DNA from: Muricea muricata
Taxonomy: Eukaryota; Cnidaria; Anthozoa; Malacalcyonacea; Plexauridae
Reading direction: 5' to 3'
DNA: 64,000 bases
NCBI GenBank assembly: GCA_963855995.1
Contig: OY979723.1
Span: 8,251,013 to 8,315,012, forward strand
Each line of letters begins with the position of its first letter. Position 1 is the first letter of the stretch. The notes beneath the pieces are model-generated. The model worked only from the letters and a program-made list of their open reading frames with translations. It ran no database searches and had not been told where the DNA came from. This document shows positions 33,176-44,889 of the stretch, piece after piece. Both the position numbers and the translations under genes were made by a program.

Positions 33176-33496
33176 CACTAAAGACTTTGATAAAGAGATA
33201 TTTTCAAATAATTATACGACTCATGCGAATGCATAGCCTATACCTACGACATGTATCTGAATGTATGTATACAAACAGTGAAGATATTGAATAGTTATAA
33301 TTGTGGCACATGACAGCGGAATCTGACAGCATGTCGTAATTCCTTCCTAGTAATGGAATAAAATTTACAATTCACAAAAGATTGATATAATACAAAACTA
33401 AGCTATCCAGTCTAGACCCAAGGGTTTTAATTATTGAAACCTATATAGCGGTTTGGACAACATATTTTACAGCCCTAATAATACTTGCTAATTAAC

Positions 33497-34622
33497 CACT
33501 TTAACACTTATTGACTGAGACCGAGGGAGACAGTATGTTTTGTGGACATATTATGGATCATAATTTGAACTGGAAGGATCATGTTTTTGAATTAAGCAAA
33601 AAATTATCCAGAGGTATTGGAATTCTATTTAAACTTAGAGATTTTGTCTCTACTGATATACTGATTCAAGTTTATTATTCATTAATCCACCCATTTTTAA
33701 TTTATGCTGTCCTTGTATGGGGGCACACATATAAAAGCAATTTGCATCCTTTAGTGATTTTACAAAAGAAGGCTATGAGGATAATGACTTTTTCTGGTTT
33801 TCGTGAGCATTTAAGAGACTAAAGCTACTCAAATTCCTAGATATAGTTTATGTTAACACAGCATCATTTATGCTTCAGTGTGGCTTGGGAAATCTTCCAG
33901 CTGATTATGATGACTTTTTTACTGCAATTGAACATGACTATGCAACGCGTTTAGCATCTACAAATACATATATTATCCCATCAGTTCGCAAAAATTATGG
34001 CATATTTAATATTAGGTACTCCGGGCCAAAGGTGTGGAGCTCTGTTGATGAATCTTTGAAGTCTCTGAATTTAAATATCTTTAAAAGAAAACTTAAAGAT
34101 CAAATAATTGCTTCTTACTAATTTATAAGAAGGAATGTGAAAAATAATTTTAAATATTAAAAAAAAAATAAAAAAATTGAGGATTTCTTTTTTGGCTCTT
34201 TTTTGCTTTTTTGCTCTTTTGTTTTTGTTTTTTTGTTATTATACCTTGTTTTGTTGGTGCTTTGTTTCTTGTTTTCTGTCTTTTTTTGTTTCTTGTTATT
34301 TTGTTTTTCTTTGTTCTTGTTTTTCGTTCTTATTTCAAAAAGCGTAATCTTGACTCAACCTATTTGTCTTGTATCTCTACTTCATATGAAAAGGTCACCT
34401 GACTCGTCTAGCCCTTATGGTTATTTCAGGTGGCCTGTACTCTCAATTGTGATTGTGATAATTTTTGTATCTTTTTCTTCTGGAAATGTTGAGTACTAAT
34501 TTAATTAAATGTTAATGTTAATGTTAATGGACCCGAGACTGTCGAGGGTCCACAAAACATACTGCTTTCCCGAGGTCTCAGTCAATAAGTATTTTGTTAT
34601 ATAGTATAATGTGTTAAAGTGC
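33497..34622. mobile_element. Inverted-repeat element enclosing a retrotransposon fragment
   Basis: The left terminus (33497-33547) and right terminus (34548-34622) are inverted copies sharing CACTTTAACAC, CTTATTGACTGAGACC and CAGTATGTTTTGTGGAC. The right copy has a ~20-base extra segment between the first two blocks. The reverse-transcriptase fragment starts exactly after the inner end of the left repeat. (AATGTT)n and T-rich sequence precede the right repeat. Confidence 0.72.
33548..34121 (+). pseudogene. Non-LTR retrotransposon reverse transcriptase, C-terminal fragment
   Basis: The frame 33511-33822 encodes HIMDHNLNWKDHVFELSKKL, SRGIGILFKLRDFVSTDILI, YYSLIHPFLIYAVLVWGHTY and LVILQKKAMRIM, the thumb/connection region of Jockey/CR1-like reverse transcriptases. 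After a break near 33823-33870, the frame 33870-34121 continues NLPADYDDFF, YSGPKVWSSVDESLKSLNLN and FKRKLKDQIIASY to the natural C-terminus. A T-rich 3' region follows. It is 5'-truncated and frame-broken. Confidence 0.85.
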
Positions 34623-35988
34623 AAATAATACACCGGTTATTGGAGCTTTGAAAACAAAACTAGATAAATGGGCTGCCTTTAAAAAATAAGAAAACATCAC
34701 TGAACAGTTAAATATTTATTAATTTAAAAACATTCTTGAGCATGCGCTCTTCACTCATTTTAATGTTGACCGGTCAAAAAATGTTTTAATGTTGACACTA
34801 GCTATATAACAAAACAATGTATTGCATTTACTGTAGTGTTGTACGAAATATTAGTGGAATCATTGAATTACGAATTATTGGTGCCCAAGATCGCCAAGAT
34901 CTACTGGGACAGTAGTTGACAATCAAAGTTTAAGTTTACTGAACAAAGCCACCACGTTTATGTTAAAAATGATCGATGTTTTTCGTCCAAACCAATTTTT
35001 TTTACTATTCCACAGAGAAAAACGAAGCAATCTTTGATTCTTCATCGTCAAATAACTCAAGTTTTATGTGTTTATTAACTGAGATTAATGTTTAAATGAT
35101 GATAATGAGTCTTGGGTCATGAGCCAAGATATCTTCTTAAATTTTGTTTAATTTCCTTATGAATTTCCTTGCGAATTTGATGGTTTTAAAGAACACGAGT
35201 AAATCATATCTGCATGTGTTCACGTACGGAAACCTTATTTTCAAAGTATACTATCTTGCATTTACTCGTTGTCTCATAAACATATAACTTATTATCTCAT
35301 AGAACGGGCATCCTCCTCTCACCTAAGTTATCATTTAATTATACAGGCATGCCTATAAATTTCAGTGACGCTGTCGCAATTTCCGTCTCGTAATCGGTCG
35401 TGGCGAACATGAACATGCAGTTGTTGCCCACCTAAAACGCCAGTGTTTGCCTGCGAGTGCACATGCATATTGTCTTTTTACTTTCAAATCGTAGTGATAT
35501 ATTAATTAATGATTAAATAATGATTATCAATTAACCATAATATAAATTGATGGCAAAACTTTTCGTTTAGCACATAAGGAGGATTTTAATTACAAATAAG
35601 TGTATAATACAGTTTATTATTTATTGAAAATATTTTAGGAGCTTTGATTGTTTAAGAGCTAAGGGTGAAATTGTCATATCCGCTTGGTAGTTGCCCAAAT
35701 GTGGGGTTGAAAATAAATATACGACATTATGAGCCATTTTGTCGCATATTGAAAACAAACATACGACATTATTATGACTCATTTCGTCGTATATTGACTG
35801 ACCTTTGTTAATTGACCTTTCGTCGTAATCTGACAATTGTTTTAAGAATATTTTTTCTGTAGTCTGATTGGCTTATTAAAGTTTTCGAACAATTTCGAGC
35901 TGTTCCATTATTAGCAGCTTGTGTCTTCTTACTTACAAAGCAAGCGTTTAAACTGATCATGAGTTTAAAATATTTTCAAAAAATAATA
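34623..35988. other. Gene-free AT-rich stretch
   Basis: No supported gene. A CATACGACATTATTATGA-type motif is repeated about 35720-35800 (ACGACATTATGAGCCATTT and ACGACATTATTATGACTCAT), which produces the minus ORF 35621-35836. Confidence 0.5.
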
Positions 35989-36140
35989 AAACAATTATTG
36001 AATTCGGTTCTCGCAGGATATGAGGAATTATTAAGGCATCGGTTTGTATTATCTGCCGAGGCCTTCGGCTTCGGCAGATAACACAAACCTCTGCCTTAAT
36101 AATTCCTCATATCCTGGTCGACCTCGTGCAATAATTGTTT
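35989..36140. mobile_element. Intact 152-bp palindromic MITE
   Basis: Almost the whole element is one inverted repeat. The ends are AAACAATTATTG and CAATAATTGTTT; the centre is CCGAGGCCTTCGGCTTCGG. It is the same family as the split copy at 25077-25593. Confidence 0.88.
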
Positions 36141-36158
36141 AATGTAAATATCATACGT

Positions 36159-36296
36159 AATAGACCTTAGAAGTGCTTACGTCACGCAGTTTTCAATGCA
36201 TATAACTACAAGGTAAATTTTTCCCACATGTTTCCCACATTGCATTGCAATTCATTGTTTAACTCTGGCGTGACGTAAGGACCTCTAACGTCTATT
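36159..36296. mobile_element. MITE, AATAGACCTTAGAAGTGCTT family, copy 1
   Basis: Its ends are imperfect inverted repeats (AATAGACCTTAGAAGTGCTT against the complement of AGGACCTCTAACGTCTATT, with CTTACGTCACGC / GCGTGACGTAAG inside). A second ~93% similar copy is at 49390-49526. Confidence 0.85.
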
Positions 36297-36409
36297 AATC
36301 ACTGCCGTACGTACTAAGTGATATTGATTGTCTCATGATCACAGATTCTGTTGCACATCACATTGCTATTAGTACTTCGTGCAATGACTGCAATTGTACT
36401 TCGTTCAAA

Positions 36410-36730
36410 TCTGTCTAAAATGCTTCGGTGTTTACTGTGTGTTTTGAATAAAACACGTGTTGTGACTTACACATGGGGAATGTGTAAGCAGAACACAGAC
36501 TTTAAGAACATAATAATCATTGGTAGCCCCCCATTGGTACATATATTGTAGCTATTTCAAGGGAAACTAAGCCAAACATATAATGGAAATGTTATGACAC
36601 ACAAATAAGAGACTCGCTGTTTATTTGAGCATAATTTTAGCTATACGTATCATGTACTTGAGCCAGAATCAGGCTCTTGAAACAAGCCCATATTTTGATA
36701 CGTACGTATTTATATAGTTGGGGTAATAAC
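36410..36730. repeat. Diverged direct repeat upstream of the secreted-protein gene
   Basis: It shares ordered blocks with 42955-43320: GTGTTTTGAATA, an ATTGTAG/ATTATAG segment with AAGGGAAACT(A/G)A(G/A)CCAAA, TTTAGCATAATT-like sequence, GTATCATG(T/C)ACTTG, TCTGGCTC or CAGGCTCTTGAA, and TACGTATTTA. The two copies bracket the gene in the same orientation. Confidence 0.6.
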
Positions 36731-37047
36731 GAATGTTTTGAATGTATGATTACTCACGTCCACCAAAACTATAAACTAACATCCAGGTTTTGTACTCATG
36801 GGAAATTAATAAAACACTTGAGAATCTTTGCGGATCAGTTTACGGTCAAATGTTAAGCTTGTTTGGGACAATTGCAACATGATTTAACCTTCTGTCAACA
36901 AGTTGAACAAAAAAAGAAAATCATCAACAATCTTGACCACAAAGCTGAAGCGAGTTCACGAGTTCCTGAAAAAAAAACATCCTGTGACTGTAAATGACTA
37001 ATTTAGTATTGGTTACCAGACCTCTAGACAAACGTCGCGTCCCAAAT

Positions 37048-37084
37048 TATAAAAGAGGGTGATCCCAACAGAACTTTTTCAGTC
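37048..37084 (+). promoter_or_regulatory. TATA box and initiator of the secreted-protein gene
   Basis: TATAAAA at 37048-37054 is followed ~31 bases later by TCAGTC (37079-37084), a good initiator. The likely start of transcription is 37080. A 55-base untranslated exon follows and ends at GCAG/GTACGT (37134). Confidence 0.65.
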
Positions 37085-40000
37085 GTTGGAGCGAGAAGTA
37101 TAAAATTTTGTCAAGAATCTTTTTTCAAGTGCAGGTACGTTTGTACATATTTGGCTATCAGCTAATACATGATAGTTATGCTGTTATAGAATTTGCAGGT
37201 TCTTCTTCGTGAGGTCCAGGCTATATACAGCATACATGCAATGATCCTGAAGTTGTTTGCAGGACGTGAGATAACACTTATATAAAATATATACCTGCCC
37301 TATAATTTGATCCTTGACGCGATCTTCGGCCTACACGACATATGTGTCCAAGTGAATTAATTTACATTTACTGCACTATTAAATCTTTATACCTCAGTTC
37401 ATAAATAAACTAAGAATTGAGATTGTTATTTCAGTAACTGGTACAAGGTTTGATCATTCACTTCACAACTTTAAATGTTCTCTTGTTTCTTTTAAGGAAA
37501 CCGCTCACATTTCACGATGTTGTCCAGACTAATGTCTCTGCTGTGTTTTGGTCTGAGTATTGGAAATGGATTGCCGGTATGTTACAACTGTTTCAAAGAA
37601 ACCATCGCTTAATCTCGAATTATTAATGCATTCCTGCGGGTCAGTACCTCTGTACATCCTAATTTTTATCTCGGGGACATCACTTATTTTAGTTGCTGTT
37701 ACTTGTTAGTGGGTAAACGGAGGTAATTAACGCCCCGACGAAGCTAGATCTTTCCATCGAAACGCCGAACTTATGTTTGTATCGATTAAATAGGAATATC
37801 CTATAGCATGGTTTTCTGTAATTTTAACTGCACCACAAACAAAAATGTTAGCTCGCAAGAGCAGTTTGGCTGTGATGGATATCAGTATCATATTGTCCGT
37901 GTTTATAACACTTTACACCTTGTTAAAATATGTGATACGATCAATTCTTCCTAATTCATCCGACCTTAAACAAACAATATATTTAGATTTAATAGTTAGG
38001 TTTAGATTTAGATTAGTGTAATGCTTTCCGATTTATCTAGTGGCTACATTGCCTACAACCGAGAAAACCTTTACTTTAACTCTCATGCAAGCACTGCACA
38101 AACTCAGCTTGGAAACCCTCATAGGCCTTCCTGTGGCCTCTTAATAGCCTTGAATAGTTATGATCCTGGCTCGTGTAACAATACAATTCATGGTCAAGAA
38201 GTGCTGGTCACAGACAAATCTGATGAAGACGTCATTTTGATTTGTGTGAGAAATAAAGGTGTTTACCAATGGAAACCCTTGGATGGTAAGTTCATCTTCG
38301 TTGACCTCGAGTATAGTCTGTGTGCTTCACTCCTGCTACAAGTACAAGTCGATTTGTGCTGGTATTGTCACAGGTAAAACACAGTGGGCGTTAGATTGAG
38401 CTCAAATGTAAAGTATGAATTTCTCCATTTCGTCCATTTGTTCTGTTCGCCCTTTATTTACTTTGTTCTACTTGTGACACTAGCGAGTCGACTTGTATCA
38501 AGTCTATTTATAGTCAAGCCGTCATTCTGTTACACCGTGCTTCCGTGTGCACACACAAGGGCCTACTGATCGGCAGATGAAATAGTGAGAGTATATGTAG
38601 CCATATTTGGGCAATTTTTGTAATTCTTTGAAATGATGAATCGTTCTGGAACTAATTCTATCAATATAAAGGCTCTTGACAATTTCGAGTGAAGTACAAC
38701 AAGATTATAATACCGCGGCTTGTAACTCAATAACCTAGTTTACCTTGAAAGAAATAAAACGATGCAGGCATAGTGGGTGTTATGTATGTACGAAGTATTA
38801 GACAAAGCTTATAGAGCTTTATTATTGCACCTAAAATCTTTCTTTCCAGGTACAAAGAAAACTGTTGGAGAATATTTCAACCCTGGCCTTAATTGTTCAG
38901 ATATTTTGGACAAGCTTGACGATGCTAAAGATGGATTTTACTGGATCACATTAAAACGTTCAAATCCTGTGAAGGTTGGCAATTTGTTACCATTAATTTC
39001 TTTAGTGTTTCGCCGGAGATACTATTGCTTATAACAACGTTACATTCTTGGTTTTGCTCAAAAAGTAAAAAGACTATTTACGTGACTGTCTTCATACTGT
39101 ATAGATGAACTTAAACATAGTGAAATTAAAACAATATAAGAAATGTAACTTAATTCAAATATTTTATTACAATCGATATATTTCCATATTTTTTTCCGAA
39201 AATTGTATCTTTCCTCCACAAAGGTCTTCTGTGATATGACAACAGACGGCGGAGGCTTCATGCTGATTGGTCGTAAAAACAATTCCATCACGTGGACAGT
39301 TCTATCCAATAACAAGTCAGTTGAGCCGTACGGTGAACCTCATTGGTCGAGCTCTCTCAGTGATGCACCAATCCTGGACGTCAGAGTGCAGATGGTGACC
39401 AAGGAAGATTTTTAAACAACAAAAGCACACTGGTATGTTTGGAGGTTGTTAGTAAATCAAGATAAAAAAATTTTCGAGGAAATAATTGAACAAAAGTTTA
39501 CGGACAAGTCTTTAGACCAAAAGCAGGAGCTCTCTCAATAAAGAAACATATTTTAGGTCGCTCAGATTACAATCAAAGCGTTCATTAAAAGAATTAATGA
39601 TGAACACTGCAGGATGTGATCAGAGATCAGCTGGAATTGGAGACATTGCTTACGTTAAAGATCTTCTGACTGAGAAAATTATCACTACAAAGTTACGATG
39701 TTCCAAATTTGGTGTTGCGCATCATCGATTGGCTAGATTTGGATGGGTGCGTAGTTTGAATATTATTAGAGAACTGTTCTCCTTTTTTTTACGAAAAAAG
39801 AAGATGAAACCAAATTTGTGGTTTTTAATATTTCAATGTATCAGTAAGAAGAATCAACTGACGCCTGTACACAATTTGTTTCTGTTTCAGTACAAGATGA
39901 ATTCATGTTTACAAAAACCATGTCCATGGGGTTTTGCTTTTCATGATATCATTCAGTATCAGGTGGATTACTATGGGGGTTTAGGTGAGAATAACATCAA

Positions 40001-42627
40001 TTATTTTTCTCATTCAGAACAGAAAAGACATTTGATTTTACTAGGTTTTCTGCTTTTTGTAAAAAAATAACAGTTTCAGCGCTACAGGAGGTATATCTGG
40101 AATGGAGTACAATGCAACTGCTTTTGTTGGCTGCGACAATGGATATGTAAGTACATAGAACAAAATTTTGTAAATACAATTTATGTTCCATCTAATTAAG
40201 TGCTACACGGCAATTGTTAAGCAAATATTGTTTCATGCATTGTATTGTTGTTGTGTGTACAAGTGTTTTACATGCAACTATAACGTTTTGCATGAGAGTT
40301 TTGATTATAATCAGCTGGGTATACAGTTAATTGCATTGCAGCAAATCAAATCACGAACTCTTTATGTAAAATAGTGTTGTGGTTGTTATGGTCCTGTGGG
40401 TGGTACAAAAGATTACTGTACTGAAAACTGTAAAGCGATTAATGGCAGCACAGTCACAAAGAATGTGTTCACGTGGTTTTGGGTGAGATCCAGTCTTCCC
40501 GAGAGACTCTGGAAGAAATGTATGGATTATCAAGTGAAGAGAAATGATGGAAAATTGATCTCGTATAAGTTGATTGGTCACAATGTTGTTCCTGTTGAGG
40601 TAAAAATGTTTGAAGATGCTGATTTTATTAACGTATGGATTGTAAAATATATTTTACTTTTCGTCTATTCAAGGGGAGCTGTGGTAAAGACTCCACACTT
40701 CTCCATGATGGGGTAAGCTTGTATATATATCTAAGAGTTAATTCTCTCTATTTTTTAGACTTTTATATTTCACTGTAGCAAATGTAATGTGGTAATATTC
40801 TTAGTGTTGAGCCGACTTTGTTGTTGCTAATGTTTTGTGATAAAATTTGTCTATTGTCTAATTATTAAGATTGTGGTAGTGCCAGACTCCTCTGCCGCGC
40901 AGAAAGTGCCTGCAGTTGATGGTCTAATAGAATATCGCATGGACAAGCAAGAACTTTATGTAAGGTCGAACAAAGCATGGAATGTACTGGCCCGTGAAAA
41001 CAAGGTTAGACTAGAAAAATGAAATAATAATTTGATTGATTGAGGTGTTTAGCTGCTACGTTAATTCCCTCTCATCCATCGTTGAAGGACAATGGGCTCA
41101 GTTCGGCTTTAAGAAATTAATACGTAAATTGTTACATATGCACAATGGAATCATGAACCGAAACATGTACGGACCGAAAACAAAAAATTATAAGAATCTT
41201 TAGGTTTTGAATATCGAAATAAATGTCTAGTTGATTATAATTTACTATTTTATATGATCCATGGATTTTAACGCGATTATAGTTGGCTATTTTGTATTTT
41301 CTAGATCATGCAAGAGTTAGAGAGAAAACACAAGTTATATTTTGATAAAATTAAGAAAGTGGAGCAAAATTTGAATAATGTAGGTTTTGCTGATGAATAA
41401 TTTATTCTAACCGCCTTTTGCTCATGATGGCAGCATCCATACAGGGCTCAGTTAGATTCAATGCAATATCAGGCATTTCTGGGCTGTAAGGTTATCAATT
41501 GGAAAACTATTTAAACAGCAGCTAAAAATGGATACCTAGATCGTAGGAAATCTCCGGAGTCGCTTTTTTTGCCCCCCCCCCCCGCTGATCGCCATATAAG
41601 ATAACTAATGGTATAATAATATGTATTTTTTAATAACTGACCGTACCCCTCTCTACTACCCACTACTGATTAAACATGTCGTTATACTATTTGTTTAGTT
41701 GACCAAGCTGATGAGGACAGAGCGTAAGTGATATCTTTTAATAATATTTTATTGCAAGTGACAAATACGTTCCCGTCTAAGAATACATTTTTGTTACGAA
41801 ACCAAACCTTACTACATTTCACAGTTAATTGTCTCCTTACTAGCATCAAGGGCGACTGGAACCAAGTTAACACTTGTTTTGTAGGCCTGAAGTGGGATGT
41901 TTCAAGTATATGCACTGGCGTAACTAGAGCGTTAATTGCCAGGGTGTTTATTCACATATTCCCTTTTTCCCCAACGAAATTCTTTTGAAAAAAGGGATTT
42001 AAAGGAAGTCGGACAGAACGCGAATGTATTAATAAACACCCTGAAATTTATCGTTCAAGTTATGTCTCTGATAATATATTATTTTATTCGTGTTTGGATT
42101 CTGCTCGCAAACATTTAAAAAGGAATTTACATTGGAATTGGAGTTTTGATCGCGGGCTCTGGCTACGAGATTGAATACATTTACATAAACAGTTTACACA
42201 TTACGTCATCAAAACTCACTGGAGTGCAGTCTTTATCTTGATAATCAATTGTCTAATTTATTAAACTGATTTAGTTGTGCCTCAATATAAAGAATGCTTC
42301 GAATATTCATGGCTGAGAGAAAGCAACAGAAATTGGAGATATTCACCACGTGAGTACAATTGTGACAGCGGTCTTTCAGGATGGTACAGATTTGGAGGAG
42401 GAGCTGGCGTCAAAATGCCAACGTCATGTGTACCTAAAGAAAGATGTGGAACTTCAGGTACAGGTTGGATAAATGGTGCTCACAATACAGTTGCTCAAGG
42501 CAAGGTGACCAGGAAAGTTTGTTACCATTATTGGAGTAATTGTTGTAAATATTCAAACAACATCGAGGTCGTGAACTGTGGACTGTTTTACGTTTACAAA
42601 CTAAGTAGACCTCGATCCCAGTTGTAG
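37080..42627 (+). CDS. Secreted fibrinogen-like / collagen-trimer / D8C multidomain protein, ~14 exons
   Basis: The untranslated exon is 37080-37134. The start exon 37497-37576 has ATG at 37517 and signal peptide MLSRLMSLLCFGLSIGNGLP. Later exons are about 38041-38285, 38850-38974, 39224-39432, 39557-39746, 39891-39984, 40080-40146, 40375-40599, 40674-40712, 40870-41004, 41305-41379, 41699-41723 and 42275-42627. Domains in order: a Cys-containing N-terminal module; a fibrinogen-like segment (DGFYWITL, VFCDMTTDGGGFMLIGRK, EPHWSS, GKDSTLLHDG); a segment like the collagen XV/XVIII trimerisation domain (DGLIEYRMDKQELYVRSNKA); a short helical exon (MQELERKHKLYFDKIKKVEQ); and C-terminal D8C. Phases agree from 40375 onward. 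The 37576/38041 and 39984/40080 junctions do not fit, so an exon or base may be missing. Exon 39224-39432 has an in-frame TAA at 39413. Likely an extracellular oligomer. Confidence 0.72.
42275..42627 (+). CDS. Terminal exon encoding the D8C (uromodulin/GP2-type) domain
   Basis: After TTTAG at 42270-42274 the exon reads VPQYKECFEYSWLRES, GLSGWYRFGGGAGVKMP, SCVPKERCGTSGTGWINGAH, KVCYHYWSNCC and EVVNCGLFYVYKLSRP before TAG. The GWYRF.GGAG..MP..CVP..RCGT..GW spacing, CC and NCG.FYVY are the signature of D8C domains in uromodulin-like proteins. The first two bases complete a codon with the last base of the 25-base microexon 41699-41723, which supports that microexon. Confidence 0.85.
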
Positions 42628-42835
42628 TTTAAGATATTGTGGATCAGATAACTGATGGAAATTGTTGCACTCACGATCATATGGTAACATTATTATAACA
42701 CACTTACACTACACACTCAAAGGAAATCACAACCGTAGCAGTGGTTTTATACCTGATAAAATTCTAATTTTAAAATGCTATATAACGTGAGACATATGTT
42801 CATGGTCTTTATAAAAAGGGAGCGATTGTAGAATA

Positions 42836-42925
42836 CCCGTCCATTTTTTCTAAAGAACGAGATATCGCTGTAATGATGTAATAGCTACACAGTGATGGGA
42901 AGCTAGTGGACGGGTATTCTACAAT
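42836..42925. mobile_element. Small MITE 3' of the D8C gene
   Basis: ATTGTAGAATACCCGTCCA and TGGACGGGTATTCTACAAT are perfect 19-bp terminal inverted repeats around ~50 bp of unrelated sequence. Confidence 0.85.
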
Positions 42926-42954
42926 TTAGCCATAAAAAGGTACATGTCACGACA

Positions 42955-43320
42955 CTATCGTGTTTTAGCCACTTCTCGTGTGTATCGCATAAAACACTCC
43001 TACTCGTGTTTTGAATAGTATTTGAGTAATAATAAAATCTAGATCACGATAAGAACGTAGACGTTTTAATAATATTATCATCTGTGGTAGATATATTATA
43101 GTTTTAAGGGAAACTGAACCAAATATAATTAGGATTAAAAATGGTTTATCTTGTATTTTGACATTGTGACACGCAAGTTGATAAATTAAACTTGCTGCAG
43201 CTGTACTTTAGCATAATTGTAGCAGTGCGTTATTGCGTATCATGCACTTGCGCCGCATTCTGGCTCTGGAATCAAGCTCACTGCAAGCAGTATACGTATT
43301 TAACTATTTTTCAAAATCTC
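42955..43320. repeat. Diverged direct repeat downstream of the secreted-protein gene
   Basis: Partner of 36410-36730, with the same ordered blocks but more indels. Its position after the last exon suggests a past tandem duplication of the gene region, or two insertions of one repeat. Confidence 0.58.
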
Positions 43321-43596
43321 ATTAATAGTTCATAACTATCCAATATCGAGAGGCAAATACTTCACGTGCATGCCTGCATTATGCGGAACAATAACTTTTT
43401 GTTATCTTAATTCTTGTGCTCCTATTCTCCACCTTCATCCGTATTTTCTCATCCACATCCGTCCGTATCCGTATCCGCGTTTTATCTCTTGCGAAACCTG
43501 CTCGGAGGATGTCGACAGAAAGTCGCAAGCTTCGGTTTCCGACGGTGCTCGAAAATTTTCCGATTTTCAAATTTGTTTTTCTGTGCACGACAAGGG

Positions 43597-43637
43597 ATGG
43601 CCGAGATAGTTGCTTTGATGCCCTGCTTTGATTTAAG
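43597..43637 (+). CDS. Possible first coding exon of an unseen gene
   Basis: GGGATGG is a good start context. The frame MAEIVALMPCFDLR runs into AG/GTAATA, a splice donor. The surrounding ~250 bp is more GC-rich than its neighbours and has CGTCCGTATCCGTATCCGCG, as a promoter might. Other frames are also open here (43370-43641), so the choice is weak. No downstream exon was recognised. Confidence 0.3.
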
Positions 43638-43640
43638 GTA

Positions 43641-44036
43641 ATATGCTTTCTTTTCTGCTTTTATTTGTAGTATACTGTCTAGGTTACTCATAGAGATGTA
43701 CTTTTATGAAATTGGATTGGAATTAAGTACAGTATTGCAGTATAAAGTTTGTGCCAATCCAACCTATGATCGCTTCTCAATATAAAAGTGTAATAATTAA
43801 AGCCGCGGTTTTAGTTGAATGTTCAATTCTCTGTCAAACCTTATCTTGAAGTATAAAGATTTATCTTGAAAGGAGCAAGTTCTTTTTACAATGTTCATTC
43901 ACTTGTATTCATTCATGTGTGTTAAGTGCAATGTTTATTGTCCTCTTTCTGTCATGTTGATGTTCTGTTTTCTTCTGTTGTTATTTGAGTAAGTGCTCGC
44001 AGATACTGGTGTGAAGCAAATGTTGAGTTTGTCCTA
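43641..44036. other. Gene-free stretch
   Basis: AT-rich sequence with no feature I can support. It would be intron if the exon at 43597 is real. Confidence 0.45.
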
Positions 44037-44606
44037 TACAGGGTGTATAAAAAAAAGGTAATCGAACTTTAATGTGCTCTAGGGCGTTCAATATTTGACG
44101 TACAGAAATAATTGGAAAGGCCAGGCTTTTAGCTTTTAATTGCCATGTTTAAAAAATTTGAAGAAAAATCAAGCAAATACAAATGCGATAAAAATTGCAG
44201 GTCGAAATGCATTTTTTCACCGTTGGGAGTTTATTGAAAATCTGTTGAAATTTAATCCCATTAGGGAATTAAATTACAAAATTAATTGACCAATTTTAGC
44301 TTAGTAAACTTCTGGCATTTTATTAGTGATGTTAATTGTTTCTCCTGACAGATAAATGATTAATGAAATTTTCTTTTCTTATTTGCTGGCCTAATGATGC
44401 TCAGAGGTGGAAATATGCGATTTTGACCGGCTATTTTCATTTGATTCGTATTTGCCCAATCTTTCTTCAAATTTCACAAAAATGATGACAATCGAAAGCT
44501 AAAAGCCTGGTCTTTCCGTCTGCGAAAGAATGATTTTTGTAGATTGTATAATGAACGCACTAGAGCACTGCAAAGTTCGATTACCTTTTTTTTATACACC
44601 CTGTAT
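44037..44606. mobile_element. 570-bp MITE, TACAGGGTGTAT termini
   Basis: The terminal inverted repeats start TACAGGGTGTATAAAAAAAA and continue, with mismatches, for ~130 bp (GGTAATCGAACTTT..GTGCTCTAG; AAAGCCTGG.CTTTCC). TA flanks both ends. It has no coding capacity. The CAGGGTG terminus and TA target suggest a Tc1/mariner-type origin. Confidence 0.82.
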
Positions 44607-44889
44607 ACGATGCTGCGCAGCATGTGTACTTATAAACCATATTGGACCTCGTGAGCTTAGGAATATTATCTTTACCTGGTAACTTTAAAGAAATGTGCTA
44701 ACTGTCTGCCAGATTTAATTACAACTCTTGGATCAATTTGAGGAAATGACTTTAGATAGTTGGGTTTGAATCTGGAGTGAATGTTGATAAAGGTTAGGAC
44801 ATTTCTTTCAAGTTAAAGATAATATTCCTAAGCTTATGTGATCCAATATTGTTTATAAGTACACGTGTCGATGCTGTGCAGCATCGTAT
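44607..44889. mobile_element. 283-bp palindromic MITE abutting the previous one
   Basis: ACGATGCTGCGCAGCATG opens, and its complement-like GCTGTGCAGCATCGTA closes, an element whose arms also share TGTACTTATAAACCATATTG / CAATATTGTTTATAAGTACA and AGCTTAGGAATATTATCTTT / its complement. It starts at the last base of the 44037-44606 element, so the two share the junction dinucleotide TA. Confidence 0.82.

Noticed and set aside
34203-34499. Phe/Leu-rich ORFs that look like transmembrane proteins
   Set aside because: They are translations of a T-rich low-complexity 3' tail of the retroelement.
43370-43691. Five overlapping ORFs in all frames near 43.5 kb as genes
   Set aside because: A GC-richer stretch leaves several frames open. 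Only the short ATG-to-donor exon at 43597-43637 has any positive signal, and that is weak.
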